A stretch of 64,000 nucleotides of DNA from Pontibacter rufus (GTDB lineage Bacteria > Bacteroidota > Bacteroidia > Cytophagales > Hymenobacteraceae): the NCBI RefSeq assembly GCF_015694705.1, contig NZ_JADQDR010000007.1, positions 186,001-250,000 on the forward strand. The letters run 5' to 3'. Each line of letters opens with the position of its first letter. Position 1 is the stretch's first letter. The translations under genes and the position numbers were made by a program. Shown here piece after piece: positions 25,686 through 33,601 of the stretch. The notes beneath the pieces were generated by a model that saw only the letters and a program-made list of their open reading frames with translations, was not told the DNA's origin and ran no database searches.

Positions 25686-26183
25686 ATGAAAATAGGCCTG
25701 CTCTCTGATACCCATTCTTACCTTGACGATCAGATCCTGCGGCTCCTCTCCGACCGCGACGAAATCTGGCATGCCGGGGATTTTGGAAGCATGGATGTAG
25801 CGGACAGGTTGCGCGAGGTGGCGCCTTTGCGGGGCGTGTACGGCAATATCGACGGGCAGGACATACGGCAGCTGTACCCGAAGGTGCTGCGTTTCGAAGC
25901 GGCCGGGCTGGATGTGCTGATGACGCACATTGGCGGCTATCCCGGCAAATACCACCCCGATGTACGTGATATCATCAAAGAAAACCCGCCGCAGCTATAC
26001 ATTACCGGGCATTCGCACATCCTCAAAATCATGCCCGACAAAAACCGGAACAACCTGCTCCACATCAACCCCGGCGCGGCCGGCAAACATGGTTTCCACA
26101 AAGTCAGGACGATGGTGCGCTTTGCTATTGAGGCGGGGCAACTGCGCGATTTGCAGGTGCTGGAGCTTGGCAAGCGGGCATAA
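25686..26183 (+). CDS. YfcE/MJ0936-type metallophosphoesterase
   Basis: A small calcineurin-like phosphoesterase of 165 residues. Metal ligands are visible in order: D8-T-H10, HAGDFG, YGNIDG, MTHIGGYPG, and GHSH near residue 113. Relatives act as phosphodiesterases on small substrates; the physiological substrate is unknown. It is monocistronic and ends at the hairpin at 26189. Confidence 0.94.
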   Translation: MKIGLLSDTHSYLDDQILRLLSDRDEIWHAGDFGSMDVADRLREVAPLRGVYGNIDGQDIRQLYPKVLRFEAAGLDVLMTHIGGYPGKYHPDVRDIIKENPPQLYITGHSHILKIMPDKNRNNLLHINPGAAGKHGFHKVRTMVRFAIEAGQLRDLQVLELGKRA

Positions 26184-26213
26184 AAAAAGTGTGTCTGCCA
26201 TGGCAGACACACC
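26182..26213 (-). terminator. Rho-independent terminator (perfect palindrome)
   Basis: The 24-bp perfect palindrome GTGTGTCTGCCA/TGGCAGACACAC (26189-26212) is flanked by seven A on the left, a T-run when read on the minus strand. It thus terminates the small minus-strand gene and also sits right at the end of the phosphoesterase gene. Confidence 0.85.
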
Positions 26214-26292
26214 CTGAAATCTTTATCTGGCAAACCGCCTGTTGGCTGATACAGCCGCGGCCTGCACAGGGGCGCAGTGCCCGTAAAGCGGG

Positions 26293-26502
26293 TTACTCGG
26301 CAGCAGCTTCTTCTTTCTGTGCAGCAGGAGCCTCGGCAGTTTCTACCTTGTTTTTAGGCGCTTCGCCAAACTGAACTCTCAGCTCATCCATATCCACATT
26401 CTTGATAACAGGTGTCAGCAACAGTTGCTTGATTCTGGCTACTCTGTTATTTGCTCTGGCTTTATTTCTGCGATCTTTTCGTTTTAATCTGGTAACTCCC
26501 AT
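26293..26502 (-). CDS. Small basic conserved hypothetical protein
   Basis: The product has 69 residues. The N-terminal half is very basic (MGVTRLKRKDRRNKARANNRVARIKQLL) and looks like an RNA- or DNA-binding helix. The C-terminal tail is Ala/Glu-rich (EAPAAQKEEAAAE). It has its own terminator and a short divergent spacing to the threonine aldolase gene, so it is probably expressed. I do not recognise a named family; similar small proteins occur in related Bacteroidota as far as I recall. Confidence 0.7.
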   Translation of the reverse strand: MGVTRLKRKDRRNKARANNRVARIKQLLLTPVIKNVDMDELRVQFGEAPKNKVETAEAPAAQKEEAAAE

Positions 26503-26578
26503 CGTTGCAAAATTTTAATTTGAACGGCAAAACTAAGTTATTATTTTTACAAAGTAAAGTATTTCTAAAAGCAAATTC

Positions 26579-27631
26579 ATGAATCAGATAACAGATCTCC
26601 GTTCCGATACCGTAACAAAACCCTCTGCCGCCATGCTGGAAGCTATGTTCAGCGCTCCTGTAGGCGACGATGTGTACGGCGAGGACCCAACGGTGAACGC
26701 TCTGCAGGAAAAAACTGCTGCCCTGTTTGGCATGGAAGCGGGACTCTTCTGCCCATCCGGCACCATGACCAACCAGATAGCCATAAAAGCGCATACCGCC
26801 CCGCTAACAGAAGTTATCTGCGACGTTACCTCCCACATTTACCAGTACGAAGGCGGCGGTATTGCCTTTAACTCGCTGGCTTCGGTGGCGCTGGTGCATG
26901 GCACGCGCGGCAAAATCACGCCGCAGCAGGTTGCATCGCATATTCGTCCGCTGGACAACATCCACTTTCCGGAAACGCGGCTGGTGTCGCTCGAAAATAC
27001 ATCCAACAAAGGCGGCGGCGCCTTTTATACATTGGAGGAGATTGCAGCCATTTCGGAAGTATGCAAGCGCCACCACCTGGCCCTGCACCTGGATGGCGCC
27101 CGGGTATTTAACGCGCTCGTAGCTTCAGGCGATGATGCCCAAGCCTATGGTTCATACTTCGACAGCATTTCTGTTTGCCTTTCCAAAGGATTGGGTGCCC
27201 CTGTTGGATCGGTATTATTAGGCAGCAGGGATTTTATCAAAAAGAGCCTCCGCATTCGCAAAGCACTGGGCGGCGGTATGCGGCAGGCTGGTTTCCTGGC
27301 CGCCGCCGGTATATATGCGCTGGAAAATAACGTAGAGCGCCTGCAGCAGGATCATCTTAAAGCCAAGCAACTGGAAGAGGCGCTGCTTCAGGCCAACTAT
27401 GTGGAGAGCGTGTTGCCGGTAGAAACGAATATTGTTATCTTCAAACTCAACGACAAGTATACGGATGCTGCTTTTGTTAAAGCGCTCGCGGAGCAGAACA
27501 TACTTGCTTCCAGTTTCGGCCCGCAAATGATACGCTTTGTAACGCACCTGGATATAACTGACGAAATGCAGCAGCACCTGTTGGAGGTATTGCGGGCGAT
27601 GAATACGGCAGCAGTAGCAACAACCTTGTAA
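26579..27631 (+). CDS. Low-specificity L-threonine aldolase
   Basis: A PLP enzyme of 350 residues that cleaves L-threonine or L-allo-threonine into glycine and acetaldehyde. Family landmarks are TDLRSDTVTKPSAAM at the N-terminus, GDDVYGEDPTVNALQE, HLDGARVFNA, and the PLP lysine in CLSKGLGAPVGSVLLG (about 200). The C-terminal domain (TNIVIFKL, FGPQMIRFVTHLDI) is complete. Confidence 0.96.
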   Translation: MNQITDLRSDTVTKPSAAMLEAMFSAPVGDDVYGEDPTVNALQEKTAALFGMEAGLFCPSGTMTNQIAIKAHTAPLTEVICDVTSHIYQYEGGGIAFNSLASVALVHGTRGKITPQQVASHIRPLDNIHFPETRLVSLENTSNKGGGAFYTLEEIAAISEVCKRHHLALHLDGARVFNALVASGDDAQAYGSYFDSISVCLSKGLGAPVGSVLLGSRDFIKKSLRIRKALGGGMRQAGFLAAAGIYALENNVERLQQDHLKAKQLEEALLQANYVESVLPVETNIVIFKLNDKYTDAAFVKALAEQNILASSFGPQMIRFVTHLDITDEMQQHLLEVLRAMNTAAVATTL

Positions 27632-27790
27632 TTTGCTTTAACTGCGCGCTAATTCCCGGCACAACACTGCCTGAGATATGCTGTATTCCTTTTTGCCGGG
27701 TTGATATAACACAACCATAGCCAATTTCCTTCCAGAATCAAGCGCATGGCATAGGTTCTGGTAAATAACTGCTTAAAGCTCTTTTGCAGA

Positions 27791-27841
27791 ATAAATGTCC
27801 TGTGCCGTTGGCGATTGCTGCCAACGGCACAGGACATTTAT
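27791..27841. repeat. Perfect 22-bp-arm hairpin
   Basis: 27791-27812 and 27820-27841 are exact complements (core TGTCCTGTGCCGTTGGC) around a 7-nt loop. There is no T-tract long enough for a classical terminator, although it lies downstream of the threonine aldolase gene. The TGTCC ends recall the hairpin at 45136. Confidence 0.8.
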
Positions 27842-27972
27842 CTTTTACAGTCTTTCCCGCTTAACCCAGCACTGATGTCTGAAGCAAACATTTATTCAAC
27901 AAAACCACGCTTTTACTTTTAAATTTTTAACAATCAACCCTATTTAATAAATATTTGTTAAAAATTATTACC

Positions 27973-28047
27973 ATACCCCTTGTTTATGAGGGGGGTATTT
28001 TATACTTTCACCAACATCTTAGCACATACCCCCTGCTAAAATACCCC
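27973..28047 (+). promoter_or_regulatory. Possible alternating stem-loops in the porin leader
   Basis: GGGGTAT at 27992-27998 can pair with ATACCCC just upstream (27973-27979), or, as part of GGGGTATTTTA, with TAAAATACCCC downstream (28037-28047). The two pairings exclude each other, as in attenuators. It lies more than 500 bp before the porin start; the function is inference. Confidence 0.35.
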
Positions 28048-28549
28048 ACAATATAAATTTATACTATATGAAAAAACATCTCCATCATCAGAACATCCGG
28101 ATGTGAAGGTTTTTATAGAGCCTTATCAGTATCGGAATTCCTTTTAATATGCCTGTGAAAAGTCAGCGTTGTACAACCGTTCACACCATTTTCAGCGACG
28201 CTGCCTACGAGGTAAAACTTATACTTTAAAATCGCGCATGTTGCTGTTAATAAACAGGCAGGCGCAGAGATAATAGCAGTGTGCTTGTAGCTGTTGAATA
28301 ATGGCCTGCAAAGGCAACAACGATGACATGGCTAGAAAAGACAAATGGTAGCGTTTGGCCACACTACCACTTGCTTTACTAAACATAAAGGGCTGCTCTC
28401 AGGAGCTTCCGATGCCTGTCCTGTCTGTTAGTAACAGATGTACTCCCCGTTATCTGATTGGCTTCTCAAACGGCAATTTGCGAAGCACCAACGGATCATT
28501 TTCTGTTTTTCACTTCTCTCAAGTTTTTCTAACCACAAAAGAAACCAGC

Positions 28550-29671
28550 ATGAAAAAGCTTTTATCCCTTGCGACAGCAACCGTCTTTACAGGTGCAAAT
28601 ATAGTTATTGCACAGGACATTTCTACTGAAAAGCCACCGGGCGAACTGGGCATTACAGGCTACGTGGACACTTATTACCAGTATAACCTGAACCGGCCGG
28701 AGTCTGGTACCAACCAGGGCCGCGTATTCGATCTATACCACAACACCTTCTCCGTTGGGCTGGTACAAACCATGTTTACCTACGACTATGGCAAAGCGCA
28801 TGTGGTGGCAGACATCATTTTCGGTCCGAACGCCGATCTCGCTGACTTTGGCAACGAAGGTGCTGCCAAAATGATAAAACAAGCCTATATTGCCTACGAT
28901 GTGTCGGACAAGCTGCGCTTTACCATGGGCCAGTATGGTACACATATCGGGTATGAACTCATTGATGCGCCGCTGAACTTTAACTACAGCCTCTCCTACC
29001 TGTTTGGCAACGGACCGTTTTATCACACAGGCGCCAAGCTGGATTATACTTTTAACCCGCACCTGGGACTGATGCTGGGCGTGGTAAATGGCTGGGACAG
29101 CCTGACCGACTTTAACAAGAAGAAGTCCATTACAGCACAGATACACGTGGCGCCGCTAGCAGGATTTGATCTGTACGTGAACTGGATAGGCGGAGATGAA
29201 TACAACACCCTCTCCAATTTCGGTTCTGCTAAAGGCTCCTACACCAGTCTTTTCGATCTCACCACCTCCTACCAGTTGAATGATGCTTTGAAGCTAGGCA
29301 TTAATGCGGCTTATGGCTCCTTTTCTACGGGCACATCAGAAACAATCCCGGCTGATCCGTGGTCTGCAGACGCTGGCTGGGGAGGTGCAGCCCTGTACCT
29401 GAACTACAAGGCTACCGACAAACTGAGCCTTGGCCTGCGCAGCGAGTACTTTTCTGATCCCCACGGCATCCGGTATTTCGGCCCGGTAGAAGCAACTGCT
29501 TTTACACTTACCGGCAATGTTAAACTAGCCGACGGACACCTGAACGTAAAACCCGAAGTACGGCTTGACCTGACAAAGGATGACTTCTTCGAAAACGAAG
29601 CCGGGGCTATCGCCAGGAAGAGCCAGGCAACGGCCGGTGTTGCACTTGTTTATTCCTTCACCGCAAAGTAG
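28550..29671 (+). CDS. BBP2-type outer membrane beta-barrel porin
   Basis: A porin-like protein of 373 residues starts at MKKLLSLATATVFTGANIVIAQ, a cleavable signal peptide. The mature sequence starts GITGYVDTYYQYNLNRPESGTNQGRVFDLYHNTFSVGLVQ, diagnostic of the putative beta-barrel porin 2 (BBP2/OmpL-like) family. Gly/aromatic strands run through to a terminal YSFTAK. Members are thought to be outer membrane channels and often neighbour ammonium transporters, which are not seen here. The 5' extension of the frame to 28355 is not used. Confidence 0.9.
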   Translation: MKKLLSLATATVFTGANIVIAQDISTEKPPGELGITGYVDTYYQYNLNRPESGTNQGRVFDLYHNTFSVGLVQTMFTYDYGKAHVVADIIFGPNADLADFGNEGAAKMIKQAYIAYDVSDKLRFTMGQYGTHIGYELIDAPLNFNYSLSYLFGNGPFYHTGAKLDYTFNPHLGLMLGVVNGWDSLTDFNKKKSITAQIHVAPLAGFDLYVNWIGGDEYNTLSNFGSAKGSYTSLFDLTTSYQLNDALKLGINAAYGSFSTGTSETIPADPWSADAGWGGAALYLNYKATDKLSLGLRSEYFSDPHGIRYFGPVEATAFTLTGNVKLADGHLNVKPEVRLDLTKDDFFENEAGAIARKSQATAGVALVYSFTAK

Positions 29672-29979
29672 CTCCTAGCTAAGTATAGGGACAAAAGTAA
29701 AGTATGACAAAGGACGAAAGACCTGAAGTATAAACATCATGGTGATTAATGGTTTATACTTGATTTAAACTTTCCTTCATACTTATACTTAATGCTGTAC
29801 GGCTATTTATAAGGCAGCATATAACTTCTTTCCGTTCGCCTTTATCGTTTCCACTCCAGCTCCTCTACACAAGCAAAGAGCAGAATGCGTAGCTGAAATA
29901 TATTTCAGCCACGCATTCTGCTCTTTTTCATTTCCGGAAGATCTTCTTTACTTAGAGGCTACAAGTAAAAGCAAGAAAA
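29672..29979. other. Intergenic region rich in AGTATAAA/TTTATACT
   Basis: This 308-bp gap has no gene. AGTATAAAC (29727) and GTTTATACT (29752-29760) form an inverted pair, with further partial copies nearby. A strong hairpin at 29875-29929 follows. Confidence 0.7.
29875..29929. terminator. Strong hairpin terminator
   Basis: AAAGAGCAGAATGCGT (29875-29890) is exactly complementary to ACGCATTCTGCTCTTT (29911-29926). An inner CTGAAA/TTTCAG stem and a T-run follow. It lies between the porin and the glycosylase genes. Confidence 0.82.
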
Positions 29980-30603
29980 ATGTTTCCAGACTTCCCGGCC
30001 TCCGAAATAATGGCTGTATTGGCCAAAGATCCGGTGCTTGCCGCTATCATTGGCAAGGGCCAGCCGCTGAAATCTTCCAAATCCGAGGATTTATACTTTA
30101 AACTGCTGAGCGCCATTGTATCGCAGCAGCTAAGCACCAAAGTAGCCGCCGTTATTTTCAGGCGGTTTATCGAGTTATTCCCAGACAACTACCCACACCC
30201 GCACCTGGTGCAGCAAACGCCCGATGAGGTGCTGCGCAGCGCCGGGCTGTCGTTTCAGAAAATTGGCTATGTGCGCAATGTGGCTGCTTTCGCGGCAGCC
30301 GGTAACTTAGAGCACGCCACGATTGATGCCCTGGAAGACGAGGCGCTGATAAACCACCTGACGCAGATTAAAGGCGTGGGCCGCTGGACGGTAGAAATGC
30401 TGCTGATGTTTGCGCTGGAGCGGCCGGATGTGTTCCCGACGGATGATCTGGGCATTCAGAATGCGATTAAAAAACACTATGGCCTGGAAGAAACCGGCAA
30501 AGCCTTGCGGCTACGGATGCAGGCGATTGCCGAAAACTGGCGGCCGTACAGAAGTATAGCCAGCAAATACCTGTGGCAGTCGCTGGACAATACACCGAAG
30601 TAG
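29980..30603 (+). CDS. AlkA-like DNA-3-methyladenine glycosylase
   Basis: A base-excision glycosylase of 207 residues in the HhH-GPD superfamily. The helix-hairpin-helix is LTQIKGVGRWTVEMLLMFAL (126-145) and the catalytic Asp lies in FPTDDLGIQNAIKKHYGL. The N-terminal FKLLSAIVSQQLSTKVAAVIF is characteristic of the AlkA C-terminal core. It removes alkylated purines. It is single-gene and ends just before an AGTATAAA-based hairpin. Confidence 0.93.
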   Translation: MFPDFPASEIMAVLAKDPVLAAIIGKGQPLKSSKSEDLYFKLLSAIVSQQLSTKVAAVIFRRFIELFPDNYPHPHLVQQTPDEVLRSAGLSFQKIGYVRNVAAFAAAGNLEHATIDALEDEALINHLTQIKGVGRWTVEMLLMFALERPDVFPTDDLGIQNAIKKHYGLEETGKALRLRMQAIAENWRPYRSIASKYLWQSLDNTPK

Positions 30604-30610
30604 AGTGTGA

Positions 30611-30639
30611 ATAGTATAAATGTATAAAATTTATACTAT
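30611..30639. terminator. Hairpin built from AGTATAAA and TTTATACT
   Basis: ATAGTATAAA (30611-30620) is the complement of TTTATACTAT (30630-30639). The hairpin lies 8 bp after the glycosylase stop and may act as its terminator, although the stem is AT-only. Confidence 0.45.
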
Positions 30640-30693
30640 ATTTAATCAATTGAGAGAGCCAAACCCTTTCAGTGAATAGCTTAACCACTTCGC

Positions 30694-30722
30694 ACATAGT
30701 GCAGATAAGCGTAGGTTCACGT
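30694..30722 (+). other. Junction sequence shared with the TIR locus and the Argonaute cassette
   Basis: ACATAGTGCAG at 30694-30704 equals 6651-6661 at the Argonaute left end. The 22 bases at 30701-30722 (GCAGATAAGCGTAGGTTCAC + GT) match the minus strand of 40068-40089 at 20 of 22 positions, both differences being C/T transitions. In each case the sequence lies upstream of an AT-rich accessory gene in the same orientation. Confidence 0.6.
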
Positions 30723-31186
30723 ATAGCGGATAGTAATAGGCAATGCTAATGATGAAAGAAGAATGAATAAACTTTATCCAATTCAACTCTGGTTCACAAC
30801 CATTGTCTTCGTTGCCCCCTTATTGATTATACTTGCTGGACTTGTCAGTGAAGAATGGAATATGGGCTTAGAAGTACTCCCACTATTCATCATATTTGGA
30901 TTAATGTTTTCCCTACCTTCATTATTAGTTTGCTTTGCTGCCTACAAAATTTTGACTATGAAAATATCCTCACCAATTCTAATTAAAATATTACTAAATT
31001 TAATAATAGTAAGTGCTGTGCTAATCACTTTGGCTCTTATTTCTGGCTCATTGGCATTTAGACTCAGCATTGTTTATTCAGCAAGCATATTAATTGCAAG
31101 TGTATTTTTTAGTGTGAAAATAAAGGAGAAGCACGGTACTATAACCACGCTTAAAGGTTAGCTACGCCGCCCTATAGCCCAGCACG
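30705..31186 (+). mobile_element. Possible gene cassette 1 (hypothetical membrane protein)
   Basis: The AT-rich unit holds one gene. Its 3' boundary is the canonical GTTAGGC (31186-31192). ACGCTTA (31147-31153) is complementary to TAAGCGT in the junction at 30706-30712, a weaker version of the start/end pairing seen in the two cassettes that follow. The inner stem of its attC is short (GCTA/TAGC), so this unit is less certain. Confidence 0.4.
30763..31161 (+). CDS. Hypothetical four-helix membrane protein
   Basis: The product is 132 residues of mostly hydrophobic sequence with four predicted membrane segments (IQLWFTTIVFVAPLLIILAGL, VLPLFIIFGLMFSLPSLLVCFAAYKIL, ILIKILLNLIIVSAVLITLALISG, LSIVYSASILIASVFF). 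It has no recognised family. Composition is much more AT-rich than the neighbouring glycosylase gene. It is the first of three single-gene units that look like integron cassettes. Confidence 0.75.
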   Translation: MNKLYPIQLWFTTIVFVAPLLIILAGLVSEEWNMGLEVLPLFIIFGLMFSLPSLLVCFAAYKILTMKISSPILIKILLNLIIVSAVLITLALISGSLAFRLSIVYSASILIASVFFSVKIKEKHGTITTLKG

Positions 31187-31777
31187 TTAGGCGCAAACAA
31201 TAAAAATTGGAAAAGCAGTACTATATAATTGAGTTGCAACTAAACAACCAAGCAAAGTACCTGATTTGGATTCTTGATGAAGTTGACGGTTTGGTTACTG
31301 ACCCCGCAGCAGAAGAATTGCGACTCCTGACCTTCAGTAAAAAAGATTACCTATTTGAGTTTGCCCAAAAGGACGGATTAGCCATAGAAGAGAAAGTGTC
31401 TGCAAAGTACGACCTCGACTTAATAAAAGATTGGGTAAAGTATCCGACTGGTTTCATTGACTGCAAAGAGTTTCTGAACGCCTGGAATCTGTTCACGGAC
31501 GTGGTTACTACACTGGGAATTGAGTTTGGAGGAAACAAAAAAGAAAAGGTAAGAAATCTAGTTTATGATAAGCTTTTCTTCGGCAACAATATCCCAGCAA
31601 TTACACCAGAAGGACAGGAATACAGTCCAGAGTGGACTAAGAAAGAAATCGCAAGGCTTGCAGAGATAATGAATGAAGGTTTGGGAATACTCAGGAAGAA
31701 CCTTCTGTAAGAGAAAAAAATGTCAGCGCCTAACGTTGTATAAACGTCAGCCTTCGGTCGCTGTTTATACAAGGCAG
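31187..31777 (+). mobile_element. Gene cassette 2 (hypothetical soluble protein)
   Basis: Starts within GTTAGGCGC (31186-31194) and its 3' hairpin starts with the exact reverse complement GCGCCTAAC (31726-31734). Both include the canonical attC cores GTTRRRY and RYYYAAC. It carries a single gene followed by the hairpin, in the standard cassette orientation. Confidence 0.7.
31207..31710 (+). CDS. Hypothetical protein of cassette 2
   Basis: The product has 167 residues, apparently soluble, acidic and helical (PEWTKKEIARLAEIMNEGLGILRKNLL at the end). The only start giving the full frame is TTG at 31207, 13 bp after the cassette boundary; a TTG start this close to the recombination site is common in cassettes. 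I recognise no family. The gene is flanked by attC-like sequences on both sides. Confidence 0.7.
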   Translation: MEKQYYIIELQLNNQAKYLIWILDEVDGLVTDPAAEELRLLTFSKKDYLFEFAQKDGLAIEEKVSAKYDLDLIKDWVKYPTGFIDCKEFLNAWNLFTDVVTTLGIEFGGNKKEKVRNLVYDKLFFGNNIPAITPEGQEYSPEWTKKEIARLAEIMNEGLGILRKNLL

Positions 31778-31785
31778 TTGTATGC
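31726..31785 (+). other. attC-like site of cassette 2
   Basis: GCGCCTAAC (31726-31734) is followed by a 10-bp perfect stem, TTGTATAAAC (31736-31745) with GTTTATACAA (31763-31772), around a 17-nt loop. A GGCA spacer and GTTGTATGC (31777-31785) follow. Total length is 60 bp, within the attC range. Core order R''-L''-L'-R' is correct relative to the gene. Confidence 0.75.
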
Positions 31786-32528
31786 AACCTGAAAACAAAA
31801 GACAAAATGGAAACGGTTTTAGCGACAGATAATAAAAAACTGTATAATGTTGCTTTCGGACTCGCTGTGTTTACAATATTATACAACATAGCAGAAGGTC
31901 TGATTTCAACTTATCTCGGATTTGAAGACGAAAGCCTGGCTCTTTTTGGTTTTGGTCTGGATAGCTTTATTGAAGTTATCTCGGGGCTTGGAATAGCCCA
32001 TATGATTCTGAGGATCCAGAATCATCCGAACAGTAAAAGAAATAATTTTGAACGAACTGCATTAAAAATTACCGGAATTGCCTTTTACATATTGGTTGTC
32101 GGACTTGTAGTAACGAGCATTTATAACATCTGGACAGGACACAAACCATTAACTACTTTTTGGGGAGTTGTAATTTCAATAATTTCAATCCTAATCATGT
32201 GGATTTTGTTTGCCTGGAAAAGAAAAGTCGGAAAGCAATTAAACTCTGCCCCGATTTTAGCCGATGCCAATTGTACTTTGGTTTGTGTTTATATGTCAGT
32301 TATTCTGCTCGCAAGCAGTGGAATTTATGAAGCGTTTGGAATCCCATACATAGACAGCATTGGAACGCTCGGACTTTCATACTTTGCTTTTAAAGAAGGA
32401 AAAGAATGTTTTGAAAAGGCTAATGGCGACAAACATTGCTGTTGCGACTAAAAAAGAAAGGATGCATACAACATTGATAGCTGTTGCACAACTTAGCATC
32501 AAATGCTATCAACTATACATTTTCATTG
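31778..32528 (+). mobile_element. Gene cassette 3 (CDF-like transporter)
   Basis: Starts within GTTGTATGC (31777-31785) and its 3' hairpin starts with the exact reverse complement GCATACAAC (32464-32472). The match extends to 13 of 14 bases. One gene is enclosed. The right boundary is less clear than the left and is placed at GTTGCTATC (32528). Confidence 0.6.
31807..32451 (+). CDS. CDF-like cation transporter
   Basis: A membrane protein of 214 residues. ALFGFGLDSFIEVISGLGIAHMI matches the second helix of cation diffusion facilitators, where the Asp residues bind the metal, and GISFY-like helices follow. The C-terminus is short and ends KANGDKHCCCD, a possible metal-binding Cys cluster in place of the normal cytoplasmic domain. 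Likely role: export of a divalent metal such as zinc or cadmium. It is carried by a cassette-like unit and is AT-rich. Confidence 0.85.
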   Translation: METVLATDNKKLYNVAFGLAVFTILYNIAEGLISTYLGFEDESLALFGFGLDSFIEVISGLGIAHMILRIQNHPNSKRNNFERTALKITGIAFYILVVGLVVTSIYNIWTGHKPLTTFWGVVISIISILIMWILFAWKRKVGKQLNSAPILADANCTLVCVYMSVILLASSGIYEAFGIPYIDSIGTLGLSYFAFKEGKECFEKANGDKHCCCD

Positions 32529-32536
32529 TTGCTATC
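32464..32536 (+). other. attC-like site of cassette 3
   Basis: GCATACAAC (32464-32472) is followed by TTGATAGC (32474-32481), paired with GCTATCAA (32505-32512). The expected GTT core is not directly after the stem; the nearest candidate is GTTGCTATC at 32528-32536. The first 9-mer is the exact complement of the cassette 3 start. Confidence 0.6.
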
Positions 32537-32677
32537 AGCAGATCTCCCTTGCTAGCTTTTAAGTAAAGGGAAAACAAGAGGCCATTTCAGGCCTGATGAA
32601 GGCCAGTAAACTCTCTACTTTATGATGCAATAAAGGCTACTCTAAGGCGTCCGATAAGAACAATAGGATAAGAAAAT

Positions 32678-33589
32678 CTATCGCACCTTCGCCCGCTTTA
32701 CCAAATACGCATACAGCACTTTATCAAACGGTTCGCTGATGTCTACGGGCACGAAGTCGATTTTGTACTGCCCGCATTTCAGTTCCAGTTCGCGTTTATA
32801 CTGCTCTACGGCCAGGCGGTAATTGTCGCGTACCTCCGAAGGTTGCAGCTTTAGCTCCTGCCCTGTCTCCACGTCCACAAACACATAGGGGCGCTCGGCA
32901 AAATCAAACTCCTCCTCTGTTTTGCGGTCCATTACATGAAAGAGAAGCACTTCGTGGTTTTGGTGCTTTAAATGCTGTAAGGCGGCAAAAATGGCATCGC
33001 TGTCATTGTGGCGGCTGAGCATGTCGCTAAAGATAATGACCAGCGAGCGCTTGGGTATCTGCTGCGCAATCAGGTGTATTACTTCCGCTACGTTCGTGTC
33101 TTTGGCAGTGGGCTTCTGCTCCAGCTGCTTTTGCAGCAGCAGCAACAAGGTATGCAGGTGCGAAGCGGTGGAACGTACCGGCGTCTGCAGTTCTATTTTA
33201 TCTGAGAAGGTAACCAGGCCGATGGCATCGCGCTGTTTGCGCAAAAGGGTGGCCAGGGCGGCAGCACAGAGGGCTGAGAAAGTAAGTTTGCCGTTGTTGT
33301 CGGTGGGGTAATACATGGAGGGTGACACGTCGAGTAGCATGTGGCAGCGCAGGTTAGTTTCCTCTTCATAGCGCTTCACAAAAAGCTTGTCGGTGCGGGC
33401 GTATACTTTCCAGTCGATGTGGCGGGTGCTCTCGCCGCTGTTGTAGAGGCGGTGCTCCGAAAACTCCACCGAAAAGCCATGGTAAGGCGACTGGTGCAGC
33501 CCGGTAATAAATCCCTCTACCAGTTGCCTGGCCAGAAACTCCATGTTCTCGAATTTCTGCACATCAGCCAGTGTGAGGGGTGTTTTCAT
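32678..33589 (-). CDS. DUF58 domain protein (second copy)
   Basis: The product has 303 residues. The DUF58 signature here is FSEHRLYNSGESTRHIDWKVYARTDKLFVKRYEEE (about 42-76), followed by a VWA-like core with LLDVSPSMYYP. It differs clearly from the copy at 12328 and belongs to a second subfamily. It is not next to VWA or MoxR genes; the RlpA-like gene upstream is 12 bp away on the same strand. Confidence 0.92.
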   Translation of the reverse strand: MKTPLTLADVQKFENMEFLARQLVEGFITGLHQSPYHGFSVEFSEHRLYNSGESTRHIDWKVYARTDKLFVKRYEEETNLRCHMLLDVSPSMYYPTDNNGKLTFSALCAAALATLLRKQRDAIGLVTFSDKIELQTPVRSTASHLHTLLLLLQKQLEQKPTAKDTNVAEVIHLIAQQIPKRSLVIIFSDMLSRHNDSDAIFAALQHLKHQNHEVLLFHVMDRKTEEEFDFAERPYVFVDVETGQELKLQPSEVRDNYRLAVEQYKRELELKCGQYKIDFVPVDISEPFDKVLYAYLVKRAKVR

Positions 33590-33601
33590 GAGAGCTACAG
33601 T

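Larger units (their letters stand above)
27632..28549. other. Long non-coding region with hairpins upstream of the porin gene
   Basis: This is a 918-bp gap. It contains a perfect long hairpin (27791-27841), a set of competing GC stems (27973-28047), a very short open frame (MKKHLHHQNIRM, 28068-28106) and another 16-codon frame at 28302-28352, neither with recognisable similarity. No longer gene is convincing on either strand. The porin frame extends upstream to 28355, but the signal peptide starts at 28550. Confidence 0.6.

Noticed and set aside
28302-28352. Short open frame MACKGNNDDMARKDKW
   Set aside because: Only 16 codons, no conserved feature, and no start signal to support it; reported only as part of the leader region.
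28355-28549. N-terminal extension of the porin frame
   Set aside because: A typical signal peptide begins at 28550 after many non-homologous residues, so the extension is most likely untranslated leader.
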